A stretch of 55,637 bases of DNA from Ereboglobus sp. PH5-10 (GTDB lineage: Bacteria > Verrucomicrobiota > Verrucomicrobiia > Opitutales > Opitutaceae), in the NCBI RefSeq assembly GCF_029504735.1, contig NZ_JAQFIP010000018.1:1-55637 (forward strand), in the 5' to 3' direction. Below, piece by piece: positions 1 through 10,028 of the stretch. A model generated the notes under the pieces. That model was not told the DNA's origin and ran no database searches. It saw only the letters and a list, made by a program, of their open reading frames with translations. Each line of letters starts with the position of its first letter. The first letter of the stretch is position 1. The position numbers and the translations under genes were made by a program.

Positions 1-3000
1 CCGGCGTTTTCGTCCACGCGGACGTTCGCCGCGATGGTCGAGGAATACCAGCCGGTTTCGTCGTCCTGGCCGATCATCAGCGCGCCGTTTTCAACTTCCA
101 GGCCGCCGTCGATTTTGTTCGCGCCGGTGAGGATGGTCGTGCCGGCGCCGCGCTGGATGAACACGCCGGCGCCGGTCACGGTGCCGCCGTAGACGAGGTC
201 GTCGCTGCGGTTGATCGTGAGGGTGCCGGTGTTGGCCACCGCGCTGGCGTCGGCGATCATGCCGGTGGCGCCGCCGTTGCCGAGTTGCAGTTGCGCGCCC
301 GCGCCGATCGTGGTCACGCCGGTGTAGGTGTTGGCGCCGGTAAGCGTCCACTCGCTGTTGTCGGTGAGGGTGACGTTGCCGGTGCTGCCGGAGTCACTGA
401 TCACGCCGGCAAATTCCACGCCGGTCTCGGTGCTGATGACGGTGAGCGTTTTGTCGCCGAGGCGGATGCTGCCGAGGCCGTTGAGGTTTTGCAGGCGCTG
501 GTTGTTGCCGCCGAGGTCGAAGCCGGTGTCAACGGTCGCGAGCGTGACTTTGGTGCTGCTGGCGATCACGTCCGCGACGCCGCCGATGATCCAGGCGGAC
601 TCGTTGATGAGTGTCGAGCCGGTGTAGTCGTTGCCGGTGTGCGCGAGGGTGATCGCCTCGGAGCCGCGGAACTCGAAGCCCGCGCCGGAGCCGGTGAGCT
701 TGGCGCTGAGGGTCTTGTCGAGCGAGCCGGTCGGGTCGAGGATGACCAGCTCGGTGGCGTGGACGGATTCGATCGAGATCAGGCCGTAGTTGAACACGAT
801 GTCGCCGCCGCCGCTGCCATTGGTTTTGTGGATGGCGTTGTAGCCGTAGCTGTTCACGCCGACCGGATTGAGGCCGTTCTGGCCGAAGCTGATCGTGCTG
901 GTGCCCGAGGGCAGTATGTTGCCGTCGCTGTCGACCATGTCGAAGGTCGCGCCGTTGGCGATGGTGCTGGTCGCGCCGTGCACGATGGTGCCGCTAAGCA
1001 GCGTGTCGGGCGGGATCACGTCCATGTCGAACACGTTTTGGTTGAGGCCGTCGCCGGGGGGCAGCGGCGGGTTGATGCCCGAGAGCACCTCGGTGTCCAC
1101 GCCGATCTTGCTGCCGCCCGCGGTGCTCATGAGGTTGTCCACGTCGAGCCGGTAGGGCGGCAGGCCCGCGGTGGCGGTGTCGGTCTTGACCAGGAATGTG
1201 CCGCCGGCCAGGTCGAGGCCGCCGATTTCGCGGTTGGCGTCGAGCGTGGTTTCGCTGTTGGCGTTGAGTTTGAGGGTCGCGTTTTCGAGCGCGGTCTCCG
1301 AGGTGGCGAGGTCGAAGACGGTCTTGTGGCCGTAGGCGCTGCTCACGCCGACCGTGCCGCTGAAGGCGGAGCCCATCGCGGCGTCGAGCGCGAAGGTGAC
1401 GTTGGGCGCGTTGACCGTCGCCGTGCCGACGAGGTCGAGCAGGCCGTCGCCGGTGAGCGGGTTGACGAGCGTGGTCGTGGTGGCCGTGTTGGCGGTGCGC
1501 ACTTCGAGGATCGCGCCGGCGGCGATGTGGGCCGCGGAGATTACCCCGTCGTTTTCGAGCTGGTATTGCTCCCAATCGACGATGAGTTTGCCGCCATCGA
1601 CCCAGGTCATTTGCTGCTTCATGTTCGCGCCAGGGTTTTTGTCGATTGTCCAGGTGCCCGCGCCCTGCTTGACGAGCGTGCCGGTGAAGGTCGTGTTGCC
1701 GGTCACCGCGTCCGAGTAGAGTTGCTCCGTGCCCGCGTCGCCGTTGAGCGTGAGCAGTGAGGATGCGCCGAGGATGCGCAGGTTGCCCGCGAGTGTGCTG
1801 CTGTTCCACAGGTTCACTTCGTTCGCCGCGTCGGCGGTGAGGCTAATCGCATAGTAGGGGCCGATGATTACGCCGCCGGTGGTGTTCGTGACCGTGACTG
1901 CGGCATCCGTCCCGAACACGCCGATGCTATCCGCTCTCACGCTGACAATTGTGCCGGAATTGACGAGGGTTCCGCCGGCAGCAAGCGTGACGCCGTCGCC
2001 ACCTTGGATAAGGCCGGTGGACTCATTGGTGATCGTGGCGGGGGCTTTGGCAATGATGCTGGCGCTGCTCGCGCTAATGATCGTGCCGCTGTTGGCAACC
2101 GTGCCTCCGCCTCGCAACTCAATCGCTATGTTTGTCGCGCTGATGAGCGCGCCGGCGGCATTTTCCACCATCCCCAGGCCTTGGGTTGAGTAAATGCCGG
2201 AGGCACCCCTGAGCGTGCCGGTGTTTTGCACGGTGCCACCGGAAGTAAGCTCCACGGCGTCGATGGCGCCTTCGATCAGTCCGCTGTTGACGACCATGCC
2301 TGCGCTCATGCTGATCCGCACGCCGTCGTCGGTGATGCCGATGATCGTGCCGGCGTTGGTCACCGTGCCGCCGGCAGTCAGGTTCACGCCGACCTGGCCG
2401 CCTTCGATCAGGGCATCGGTGTTGTTGGTGATGACTGTCCCTAAAGCCTTGGAATAAATGCCCGTGCTGGCCTCGCCGATGATCGTGCCGGTATTCGTCA
2501 CCGTGCCGCCGGAAGGCAAATACACGCCGAATTGGCCGCCACCGACATAACCGCCGATGTTTTCAAGCTCGAGGAGGTCTTTCGAGTATATGCCCGCGCT
2601 GCCCGTGCCGATGATCGTGCCGGTATTGGTGACCGTGCCCGAGCCCGCGATGTGCACGCCGGTGAGTCCGCCCTTGATGGCGCCGCCGGTGTTTTCCACC
2701 ACGGCACTGGTGCCGGAATAAATGCCGCGGCTGTTTGCGGCGGTGCCGGTGATCGCGCCGGCATTGCGCACCTTGCCGCCGCCGCCCAGCCACACGCCGT
2801 TCAGTCCGCCCTGGATTTGGCCGCCGGTGTTTTCCACCACGGTAACGACGCTGTCGGAGTAAACACCGGAGTCGCTCTCGCCGAGGATCATGCCGGAATT
2901 CGTAACAGTGCCACCGGCGACAAGACGCACGCCCGTCCAGTCGCCCTGGATTTGGCCGCCGGTGTTTTCCACCACAACGATGCCGCCTTGGGAGAAGATG

Positions 3001-5942
3001 CCGTAGCCTGCGGTGCCGAGGATCGTGCCGCTGTTCGTGACGGTGCCACCGGCGCCAAGACGCACGCCGTCCCAACCGCCCTGGATTTGGCCGCCGGTGT
3101 TTTTCACCACGGTAACGCCGCTTTGGGCGGAAATGCCGGAGTCGTCCCTGCCGATGATCGTGCCGGTGTTGGTGATTGTGCTTGAGCCCTCCACGAACAC
3201 GCCGGAAAACCCGCCGCGCACATAGCCGCCGATGTTTTCAACCACGGCATCGGCGGCGGAATAAATGCCGGATCTGTCCGTGCCGGTGATAATGCCGGTG
3301 TTGCGCACCCTGCCGCCGCCGCCCAACCACACGCCGTTCATGCCAGCCTGGATTTGGCCGCCGGTGTTTTCCACCACGGTGACGCCGCTGTCGGAGTAAA
3401 CACCGGAGTCGCCCTCGCCAAGGAGCGTGCCACTGTTTGCGACCGTGCCGCCTTGCGTGAAATACACGGCCTTATTGCCGCCTTTGATCAGGGCACCCGG
3501 AGTGTTGGTGATCGTGGCGATGGCATCGGCGGCTTGAATGCCAGTGTTGGCACCGATGATCGTGCCGCTGTTCGTGACCGTGCCGCCTTGAGTGAGATAC
3601 ACGGCTATATTGCCGCCCTCGATCAGGGCCCCCGGTGCGTTGGTGATCGTGGCGATGGCTCCGTTGACCCGGACGCCGGAATCGTTATTGCCGATGATCG
3701 TGCCGCTGTTCGTGACCGTGCCGCCTTGCGTGAGATACACGGCAATGATGCCGCCGGTGATCACGCCGCCGGTGTTTCCAATAACAGTCGTTTCGTCGGC
3801 CTGAACGCCGGTGCTGCCACCGATGATCGTGCCGCTGTTGGCCACCGAGCCGCCCCGCAAAAGATGCACGGCTATATTGTCGCCGCCGATGTCGCCGCCG
3901 GGTTTATTTTCCACATAGGCGCCGGCACCGCCGATGCTCACGGCAACCTCTCCCGCCTTGATTTCCCCGGTGTTGATGACGGTGCCGCTATTCAGCCAGA
4001 CGCTGATATTGTTGCCCGAAATCCGTCCGCCCGCGGCGTTGGTGACGAGAGTCGAGATGTCGCTGCCATCCGCATGGATGCCGTATGCGCCACCCTCGAC
4101 CCGGCCGTTGGCGAGGTTGTTGACCACGGCCTTGTCCTGGGCAATATAGATGCCGGCACCGGCACTGGAGGAATCCACGCGAATGGTGCCGGTGTTGCGG
4201 ATGATGCTGTCCGTCAGTCCCATGGACCCGTCGAGGTTCACACCCGTTTGGGCGCCTTCGACAAGGCCGGAGTTGGTGATGTCCGCCTTGCCGCGAATTC
4301 TGGCGCCCTCGTTGGTCACGCCGATGATTGTGCCGGAGTTGGTCATCGTGAGATCGCTTTCTGTCAGAAACCCGGTGTCCATGCCTCTGATGAGACCGCC
4401 GGGATTGTTGGCGAGCACGGTGTCGCTGGGGTATCTTGCGTTATGGATGCCATAGTCAGTCGTTCCAATGATCGTGCCGGAGTTGGTGATTGTTGAGTCC
4501 CCGTCCAGGCTGACGCCGGCAAAGCTGCCTTGCATAAGCCCCCCGGCGTCGTTGGTGATGGTGACCGAGCCAGCGGCATCCACCCCGGAATGGCCGCCAA
4601 GAATCGTGCCGGCATTGGTCGCCGTGCCGCCCGCGCCGAGGCTGGCTCCGGAACTCGCGCCCTCGATCACGGCATGCTGCTTGTTGTCTATGGTGACGGG
4701 GACGCTGTGGGCAAACACGCCGTAGCCGCCATCCGGGTCCGTGCCGGTGATCGTTCCGCTGTTGGTGACCGTGCCGCCGCCCTCAAGCCAGACGCCGGCA
4801 AGGCCGCCGCTGACCGTGCCGGAGTTGGTCACGTTGGCGGCGCCCTCAACATACACGCCATGGTTGGCTCCCAGAATGAGGCTGGTTGCCGCGTTGTTTT
4901 CAATCACCGCGTCGCCGACGGAATAAATACCACTGCCAACCGTGCCGACTATCGAGCCGGAGTTGGTTATCGTGCCGCCCTTTTCGAAATGAACGCCGAT
5001 GGAGCCGGTGACATGGCCGCCCGCGTTGTTCGTGATGAGCGTGGCGTTGCTGCCGGAAAAGAGCCCATAATTGCTACCGATTATCGTGCCGGAGTTGGCC
5101 ACTGTGCCTCCGGCCTCAAGCGTGAGGCCATTACGGTAGCTCTGGATCAAACCGCCGGTGGTGTTGGTCACCAGCGTGGCGTTGTTGTAAGAATAGACGC
5201 CATGGCGGCTGCTTAAAATCGTGCCGGAGTTTTCGACCGTGCCCCCGGCATGCAGGGCGACGCCGTAGACGCCGTAAATGTAACCGCCCGTGTTGTTTTT
5301 GATGAGCGTGGCGGCGTCGTTGGACGCAACGCCATAATTGGTGCTTTGAATCGAACCGGCGTTCACAATCGTGCCCCCGGCATGCAGCCGGACACCGGTG
5401 CTGAGACCCTGAATCAGCGCGCCAGCGTTGTTGGTCACAAGCGTGGCGTTGTTGGAAGAGGAAATTCCAAGATTGTTGCCGCTGAAGATCGTGCCGGAAT
5501 TCTCAATCGCGCCTCCAGCATTCAGGCTGACGCCAATATCTCCGGTGATGTAGCCGCCCGCGTTGTTCGTGATGAGCGTGGCATTGTGGTTGGAAAAAAC
5601 TCCATCCGCGCCATTGCTGCGAATCGAGCCGGAGTTGGTTATCGTGCCGCCAGCCGTAAAATAAACACCGGTCGTGCTGCTCCGAACAAGGGCACCCGTC
5701 TCGATCTGGAGCTCAACGCTGACGTTGCTCATCACCCCGGTCCCGGTGACCGTGTTGTTGGCGGCAAGGATATACGTGCCGGGAGCGGTGATCAAAAAAC
5801 CCGACGATTTATCGGGAATATATGTCTGCGCCGGCAACTGCCCGGCAAGGACTGCGAAGACCGCGGACAAAAAAAGCGCGAAAAGGCCGCGCGTGCGATT
5901 GCAAACCGATTGATCCAACTCGGCGAGGTTTGTGGTGTTCAT
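1..5942 (-). CDS. Giant autotransporter-type repeat protein, N-terminal 1980 codons (runs off left edge)
   Basis: Reading the minus strand from the ATG at 5942-5940 gives one frame with no stop down to base 1 (1980 codons plus 2 bases). The first ~40 residues form a signal peptide (hydrophobic LFALFLSAVFAVLAG, likely cut after LPAQ). About 29 degenerate copies of a ~45-55-residue unit follow, each with a core like GGTVTNSGTIIG and a second half like VVENTGGQIQGG, which suggests a right-handed beta-helix passenger. From about base 1850 to base 1 the style changes to autotransporter-associated beta-strand segments (for example GAGTTILTGANKIDGG and LTGANTYTGVTTIGAGAQL). These normally precede an outer-membrane beta-barrel, so the missing C-terminus should be the translocator. 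The protein is probably surface exposed or an adhesin; its ligand cannot be inferred. No convincing Shine-Dalgarno precedes the ATG. Long plus-strand open frames here are antisense shadows. Confidence 0.88.
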   Translation of the reverse strand, partial: MNTTNLAELDQSVCNRTRGLFALFLSAVFAVLAGQLPAQTYIPDKSSGFLITAPGTYILAANNTVTGTGVMSNVSVELQIETGALVRSSTTGVYFTAGGTITNSGSIRSNGADGVFSNHNATLITNNAGGYITGDIGVSLNAGGAIENSGTIFSGNNLGISSSNNATLVTNNAGALIQGLSTGVRLHAGGTIVNAGSIQSTNYGVASNDAATLIKNNTGGYIYGVYGVALHAGGTVENSGTILSSRHGVYSYNNATLVTNTTGGLIQSYRNGLTLEAGGTVANSGTIIGSNYGLFSGSNATLITNNAGGHVTGSIGVHFEKGGTITNSGSIVGTVGSGIYSVGDAVIENNAATSLILGANHGVYVEGAANVTNSGTVSGGLAGVWLEGGGTVTNSGTITGTDPDGGYGVFAHSVPVTIDNKQHAVIEGASSGASLGAGGTATNAGTILGGHSGVDAAGSVTITNDAGGLMQGSFAGVSLDGDSTITNSGTIIGTTDYGIHNARYPSDTVLANNPGGLIRGMDTGFLTESDLTMTNSGTIIGVTNEGARIRGKADITNSGLVEGAQTGVNLDGSMGLTDSIIRNTGTIRVDSSSAGAGIYIAQDKAVVNNLANGRVEGGAYGIHADGSDISTLVTNAAGGRISGNNISVWLNSGTVINTGEIKAGEVAVSIGGAGAYVENKPGGDIGGDNIAVHLLRGGSVANSGTIIGGSTGVQADETTVIGNTGGVITGGIIAVYLTQGGTVTNSGTIIGNNDSGVRVNGAIATITNAPGALIEGGNIAVYLTQGGTVTNSGTIIGANTGIQAADAIATITNTPGALIKGGNKAVYFTQGGTVANSGTLLGEGDSGVYSDSGVTVVENTGGQIQAGMNGVWLGGGGRVRNTGIITGTDRSGIYSAADAVVENIGGYVRGGFSGVFVEGSSTITNTGTIIGRDDSGISAQSGVTVVKNTGGQIQGGWDGVRLGAGGTVTNSGTILGTAGYGIFSQGGIVVVENTGGQIQGDWTGVRLVAGGTVTNSGMILGESDSGVYSDSVVTVVENTGGQIQGGLNGVWLGGGGKVRNAGAITGTAANSRGIYSGTSAVVENTGGAIKGGLTGVHIAGSGTVTNTGTIIGTGSAGIYSKDLLELENIGGYVGGGQFGVYLPSGGTVTNTGTIIGEASTGIYSKALGTVITNNTDALIEGGQVGVNLTAGGTVTNAGTIIGITDDGVRISMSAGMVVNSGLIEGAIDAVELTSGGTVQNTGTLRGASGIYSTQGLGMVENAAGALISATNIAIELRGGGTVANSGTIISASSASIIAKAPATITNESTGLIQGGDGVTLAAGGTLVNSGTIVSVRADSIGVFGTDAAVTVTNTTGGVIIGPYYAISLTADAANEVNLWNSSTLAGNLRILGASSLLTLNGDAGTEQLYSDAVTGNTTFTGTLVKQGAGTWTIDKNPGANMKQQMTWVDGGKLIVDWEQYQLENDGVISAAHIAAGAILEVRTANTATTTTLVNPLTGDGLLDLVGTATVNAPNVTFALDAAMGSAFSGTVGVSSAYGHKTVFDLATSETALENATLKLNANSETTLDANREIGGLDLAGGTFLVKTDTATAGLPPYRLDVDNLMSTAGGSKIGVDTEVLSGINPPLPPGDGLNQNVFDMDVIPPDTLLSGTIVHGATSTIANGATFDMVDSDGNILPSGTSTISFGQNGLNPVGVNSYGYNAIHKTNGSGGGDIVFNYGLISIESVHATELVILDPTGSLDKTLSAKLTGSGAGFEFRGSEAITLAHTGNDYTGSTLINESAWIIGGVADVIASSTKVTLATVDTGFDLGGNNQRLQNLNGLGSIRLGDKTLTVISTETGVEFAGVISDSGSTGNVTLTDNSEWTLTGANTYTGVTTIGAGAQLQLGNGGATGMIADASAVANTGTLTINRSDDLVYGGTVTGAGVFIQRGAGTTILTGANKIDGGLEVENGALMIGQDDETGWYSSTIAANVRVDENA

Positions 5943-6203
5943 GGAATGTGGGTGGGTGGGTCAGAATTCGGACAGGTATCAAGAGCAATTGCGCAAGACG
6001 TGCAAAACGGGCGTCAACGTGCCGCGCATTTTCGTGAAGCAGAAAGTCCGCGCGCAATTATCTATATTCAATTAAAACGTAAAAATAGTGTGCACAAGAA
6101 GCGAAATTTGAACGAGGTCGCCTGGAGAAAACACGGATGCGCACGAGACTCGCGCCCGGTGAGCGCGCCCTTCCGTTAAGTATCCAAAACTGGCTTTTGA
6201 ATA

Positions 6204-8045
6204 CTATTGCGATCTGCGCGAGGAGGCGAGGCGGACAAGCGCCAGCATGAGGAGCACCGAAAGATAATACAAGCCAGGCGCGCCGCCGCCGCCGGAAACA
6301 TCGTCGCCGCCCAAATCAGACTCGCCGGTGCCGTAACCCCAGCCCCAGCCGTTGTCGCCGCCGACGCCGATCACGGCCTCGTTGCTCGTGACGGAACCCT
6401 TGATATTGGAAACAGTCACGGTGTAGCGCCCGGCGTGCGATTCCTGCGCGCTGTCGATCACATACGACAAATCCGTGGCTCCGGCGATGGCTTTGCCGCC
6501 TTTTTTCCACTGGTAAAAAGCCTGGTCGGCAGTGGCCACGACAGTCAGCGTGATCGTGGAATCGACCGCGTAATGACCCGATCTCGGATGGGTCGATATA
6601 AAAGGGGCGGTGGCCGGCGCGCTTCTGTAAGACGCCATTTCAGGGGCTTCCTCGCGAAGGAAGCGCGCGTTGTCGGCGGCCCGCGGATCGCCCTCGGGAA
6701 GCCCCGTGGGAACGCCCAAATAGGTGACCGAGGGATTGCTGAAAAAAGCGATACGCCGGGAGCCGGGATACAACGATGTGCCCGCGTAGGACATGATCGT
6801 GCCAAAAGAGCCCGAGCCGGACACCGTGAAGATATGCCCGTAATTGTAATAACCGTCATCATCCGTGCCGCCGGCGGCGGCCTCATCCCTGTCGTGATAA
6901 CACCCGAAGTTGTGGCCCAGTTCGTGCGCGAGGGTGGTATAGCCCACACTCGGGCCGAAATGCACGGCGGCATAGTGGCCGGGGCACTGGGCGATTCCCG
7001 CGGCCGTGTCGTCATCGACGCCAAAGAACACACAAACTTGGTCGGCGCTGTGATACTGGGCCTTCTGATGAACAAAAGAGCCCACCGCGCCCTGCTGGCT
7101 CGATATGGCCGAGAGCGAGCCCTCCGCATCAAGATCCTCGCCATCGTCATAAGCGGGGAGTTGGTAGATGCCGGCAAAGCGCCAGCGAAAATTGTTCACA
7201 AGGCTGTTTCCAAGCGCGAGATTGCTGCTTTCAAGATAACCCACAACCCACGACTTGACATAATCCGAGCTTCCGCCCGCGGTGTCCAATGCAGTCTGGT
7301 CGTAAAAAAAGAGGACATCCACGGTGTAGGACGACGACGCGGCCAAAACCTCCGGCGCGCCGGCCTGCGACTGAAGGGCTGGCGGAGCCTCCATTGCGAC
7401 CGGCGACGCTCCCGTCCCGCACGCAGCGCGACTGGGCGCGGCGACAAGGCGCCGGGCATGCATGCCTGTGATGTAATAAACGACATTGTCACCGGTTTCC
7501 GGATCGGTTGTTGCGGTGAACCAAGTGTCCCGCGTCGCCACGGTAACGAGAAAGGCGGACGCGTCATCGGCATCGGAACGACCATTCCAGATTGTGCGGT
7601 CGTGCTCCGCCCGGACCGAAGTCATGGCAAAATCAACCGTGCGTCCGCTTGGGAGCGCAATGGTCAACAGCTCGGGAGTGTATTCCGTCCAGTTGGCAAC
7701 ACTGCCTTCAAGACCGGGAAGAATTTCGCGCACATTGACGACATCGGCGTCCCGCAATGTTTTTTGGGGACGGCGGGTTGATTGCGCGCCGCCATCGCCC
7801 GCATTGGAGGCGACGGCCGGCGCGGCTTGCGCAAGAGCCGGCGCTGTTTCCGGTGTCCGGTCAGCGAATGAAGTCGCGCTGGTCGCCGCGGGCAATGCGC
7901 GAGGCGCCGCATCGACCCGCGCCCCGGCCATCGCGGGCGAATGCCGCGTCTTCGCGCCTGTCTGCCAAAGCAGATAGGCGCCGCATGACAAGGCCAGCGT
8001 CAGCGCGACGCCGGCGACCAATCGTTGTCTATTTTTACCACTCAC
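6204..8045 (-). CDS. Secreted metzincin zinc protease with Ig-like domain and GlyGly-CTERM-like tail
   Basis: A 613-residue protein that starts at a GTG, 19 bases after the stop of the DUF11 gene. Residues 8-28 are a hydrophobic signal or anchor. The catalytic zinc site is HELGHNFGCYHD at residues 374-385 (HExxHxxGxxHD), and IMSY at about 418-421 is the Met-turn, so this is a reprolysin/M12B-like metzincin. Residues ~110-230 look like a propeptide. Residues ~480-560 form an Ig-like domain with the YQWKKGGKAIAGAT signature. The last ~30 residues are a Gly-rich stretch, a hydrophobic helix and a basic end (LASSRRSQ), the three-part layout of GlyGly-CTERM signals. In other bacteria such proteins are type II secretion substrates trimmed by a rhombosortase. 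The substrate is unknown. No rhombosortase gene is in the window. Confidence 0.85.
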   Translation of the reverse strand: MSGKNRQRLVAGVALTLALSCGAYLLWQTGAKTRHSPAMAGARVDAAPRALPAATSATSFADRTPETAPALAQAAPAVASNAGDGGAQSTRRPQKTLRDADVVNVREILPGLEGSVANWTEYTPELLTIALPSGRTVDFAMTSVRAEHDRTIWNGRSDADDASAFLVTVATRDTWFTATTDPETGDNVVYYITGMHARRLVAAPSRAACGTGASPVAMEAPPALQSQAGAPEVLAASSSYTVDVLFFYDQTALDTAGGSSDYVKSWVVGYLESSNLALGNSLVNNFRWRFAGIYQLPAYDDGEDLDAEGSLSAISSQQGAVGSFVHQKAQYHSADQVCVFFGVDDDTAAGIAQCPGHYAAVHFGPSVGYTTLAHELGHNFGCYHDRDEAAAGGTDDDGYYNYGHIFTVSGSGSFGTIMSYAGTSLYPGSRRIAFFSNPSVTYLGVPTGLPEGDPRAADNARFLREEAPEMASYRSAPATAPFISTHPRSGHYAVDSTITLTVVATADQAFYQWKKGGKAIAGATDLSYVIDSAQESHAGRYTVTVSNIKGSVTSNEAVIGVGGDNGWGWGYGTGESDLGGDDVSGGGGAPGLYYLSVLLMLALVRLASSRRSQ

Positions 8046-8064
8046 GGGCGGAGATGCGAATCAA

Positions 8065-9558
8065 TCAATACACGTAGGTCGACTCTTCCTTGACCACGGG
8101 GCGCGGGAGCAGGCCGCTGCCGAACTCGAAGCGAAGGCCGCCGATGCCGGGCTCGTCCGCCTTCACGATGATCTTGAAGGAAACCGAGCCGCGCGCCTTC
8201 AGGCTTATGTTTTTAATTGTGATGGTGCGGCCTGAAACCTCGGCGCGCATGTTCTTCGTGACCTCGACCACGCTCATGTTGGGCGCGAGCGTGAACACGG
8301 CGTCACTGGTGAGTTCGCGCATGGGGCTCTGGTTGGTGATCTTGATGCTGTAGGTGATGCGGGCGCCGGTCTTGACGGGGTCAACGTCGTCCATGATTTC
8401 GGTGAGCACGCCGGGCGCGCCCTCCCACTCGGTGGTCGCGGAGGCGTGCGCGGTGCGGCCGGTGGCGAGTTTCGCACTGGCGACCGCGGTCAATGTGGCG
8501 GGGCGGTTGGCGGAGATTTGGACTTCGCGAATCGTGCTCTCGCCGGGGGCGAGGCGGTCGATGGTCCAGGAGACATGGTTGCCGCTGACGGCGCCGCCGT
8601 AGGAGGAGCCGATGTAGCGCGAGCCCTCGGGGATTTCGTCGGTGAGCTGGATGTTTTCAAGGACGGTGTCGCCCTCGTTGGTAAGCTTGATGGTATAGCC
8701 GCCCGCCGAGAAAACGAAGGCGCGCTCGGGGCCTGTCTTGGTGATGGCGACCTTGGACTCGACGATGGAAACATGCGCGACGGCGTTGGCCTGCACGAGG
8801 TGCGTCGAGTAGGCGTTGGCGCGGTTGTCCCATTCGCCCTTGATGCCGGCCTTAACAGGAACGTCGATAATGCGGGTTTCGCCGGCGGCGAGGAGGCCGA
8901 CCCTGTGCGTCACGACATTGCTGCTGCGATCGGGGCCGTAGAGGCCGGCGGGCAGCGTGTCGCTGACGATGACGTCGCGCGCGGGCGCGTTGCCGACGTT
9001 GGAAACGGTGAGGCGGAAGTTGATGTCGTCGCCGAGCTCGGCCTGCGTGGGACCGGTCTTGGTGAGCTCGAGTTTCGGCGTGCCCGCGAAGATGGGCAGT
9101 CCGAGCGTGGGCACGACGGCGACCTTTGTGTTGGTCACGAACCAGCCGCCCTGTGTCGGGCGCACGGTGATGACGATGTCCTGCGAAGAGCCGCGGGCCA
9201 TGTTCGGCCATGTCCACATGTAGGAGCCGCCCTTGGTTTCGGCGGGCGCGGGCTCGGCGCTGACGTATTCGAGGCCGGCGGGAAGATTTTCAAGGACGCG
9301 AATTTGCTCAATGTCGCCGAGCGCCTCGACACGGATGCGATAGCGCGCCATCTCGCCCACGACGCTCGTGGACTCGACGAGGATTTTGTCCACCGTATAG
9401 AGATCGGAGCCGAAGCGCGACGGCGCGGTCTCGGGCTCGGGCGGCCGCGGATACGGAGTTTGCGCAACATCGGCATGCATCGGCGCAACGAGCGCAAAAA
9501 GAACCGCGAGGAGCGGAAAAATGGAGCGAAGTTTTGTAGTCATTGTGGTTTTTTCCAT
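8065..9558 (-). CDS. DUF11-repeat surface/periplasmic protein, OmcB-like
   Basis: A 497-residue exported protein. The signal peptide is MTTKLRSIFPLLAVLFALVAPMHA-like, preceded by five extra residues if the upstream ATG at 9558 is used. An in-frame ATG at 9543 is an equally good start, and neither has a strong ribosome binding site. At least four Ig-fold modules of the DUF11 / conserved-repeat type follow, recognisable by KTGP-type openings and LPAGLEY, DTLPAGL and DEIPEGS closings. This architecture is known from chlamydial OmcB and from many Verrucomicrobia and Planctomycetes, where it is linked to the outer envelope. Unlike OmcB, it has almost no cysteine, so disulfide cross-linking is not expected. 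It sits between a small membrane protein gene and the metzincin gene with short gaps, so it is probably cotranscribed with them. Confidence 0.8.
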   Translation of the reverse strand: MEKTTMTTKLRSIFPLLAVLFALVAPMHADVAQTPYPRPPEPETAPSRFGSDLYTVDKILVESTSVVGEMARYRIRVEALGDIEQIRVLENLPAGLEYVSAEPAPAETKGGSYMWTWPNMARGSSQDIVITVRPTQGGWFVTNTKVAVVPTLGLPIFAGTPKLELTKTGPTQAELGDDINFRLTVSNVGNAPARDVIVSDTLPAGLYGPDRSSNVVTHRVGLLAAGETRIIDVPVKAGIKGEWDNRANAYSTHLVQANAVAHVSIVESKVAITKTGPERAFVFSAGGYTIKLTNEGDTVLENIQLTDEIPEGSRYIGSSYGGAVSGNHVSWTIDRLAPGESTIREVQISANRPATLTAVASAKLATGRTAHASATTEWEGAPGVLTEIMDDVDPVKTGARITYSIKITNQSPMRELTSDAVFTLAPNMSVVEVTKNMRAEVSGRTITIKNISLKARGSVSFKIIVKADEPGIGGLRFEFGSGLLPRPVVKEESTYVY

Positions 9559-9597
9559 GAAAAGGATGAGGAGCCGGAGCGCGACACAAATTGTCGA

Positions 9598-10005
9598 TTA
9601 TCGACGGCGTTTGTTTTGAATGCGCCACGCATACCATTGGGCGACCCATAGGTTATAAAAGAACATGCCGAGCCAAAATACGATTGCCGCGATGGAGGCA
9701 ACCGTCACCTCCCTGCGGCATGCCACGATAAAACCCACCATGAACAGCGATATGAGGGCGAGGACGAACGTGGCCCGCACCTCCCGCCAGTAGAGGCTCT
9801 TCCAGCGGTTATACGGTGTGTTCATGCCAAAGGGCGCGCGCGTGCGGTTGCCCTGCTGGCTGATTGGGTGGGTTTTTTTGAAGTGGGACCATTGCAGCCA
9901 GACGGCGGCGACGGCGATCAAAAGACCGATGATCGCGACAACGGCGTCGATGACCCAGGGTTCCACCGGCAAGGCGGGAGCGGACTGTGCAGCCAATATG
10001 AGCAT
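9598..10005 (-). CDS. Small three-helix membrane protein, unknown function
   Basis: A 135-residue protein. A GGGGA ribosome binding site lies six bases upstream of the ATG. Three hydrophobic helices are visible: residues ~18-42 (VIDAVVAIIGLLIAVAAVWL), ~78-95 (TFVLALISLFMVGFIVAC) and ~103-122 (IAAIVFWLGMFFYNLWV). A basic cytoplasmic-like loop separates the first two, and the C-terminus ends in basic residues (RIQNKRRR). It lies 23 bases after the giant InlB-repeat gene and 39 bases before the DUF11 gene in the same direction, so it belongs to their operon. I do not recognise a family. A role in anchoring or assembling the neighbouring surface proteins is only a guess from position. Confidence 0.7.
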   Translation of the reverse strand: MLILAAQSAPALPVEPWVIDAVVAIIGLLIAVAAVWLQWSHFKKTHPISQQGNRTRAPFGMNTPYNRWKSLYWREVRATFVLALISLFMVGFIVACRREVTVASIAAIVFWLGMFFYNLWVAQWYAWRIQNKRRR

Positions 10006-10028
10006 GATATCCCCAATACAAAGCGGCG

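Noticed and set aside
285-1760. Long plus-strand open frame, 491 codons
   Set aside because: Antisense to the autotransporter frame. Val/Ala/Gly/Asp-rich composition without domains is the typical shadow of GC-rich repeat genes.
2500-4000. Regularly spaced near-identical segments that could suggest a CRISPR array
   Set aside because: Spacing is variable, about 130-180 bases, and keeps the reading frame of the autotransporter; the segments are protein repeats, not CRISPR.
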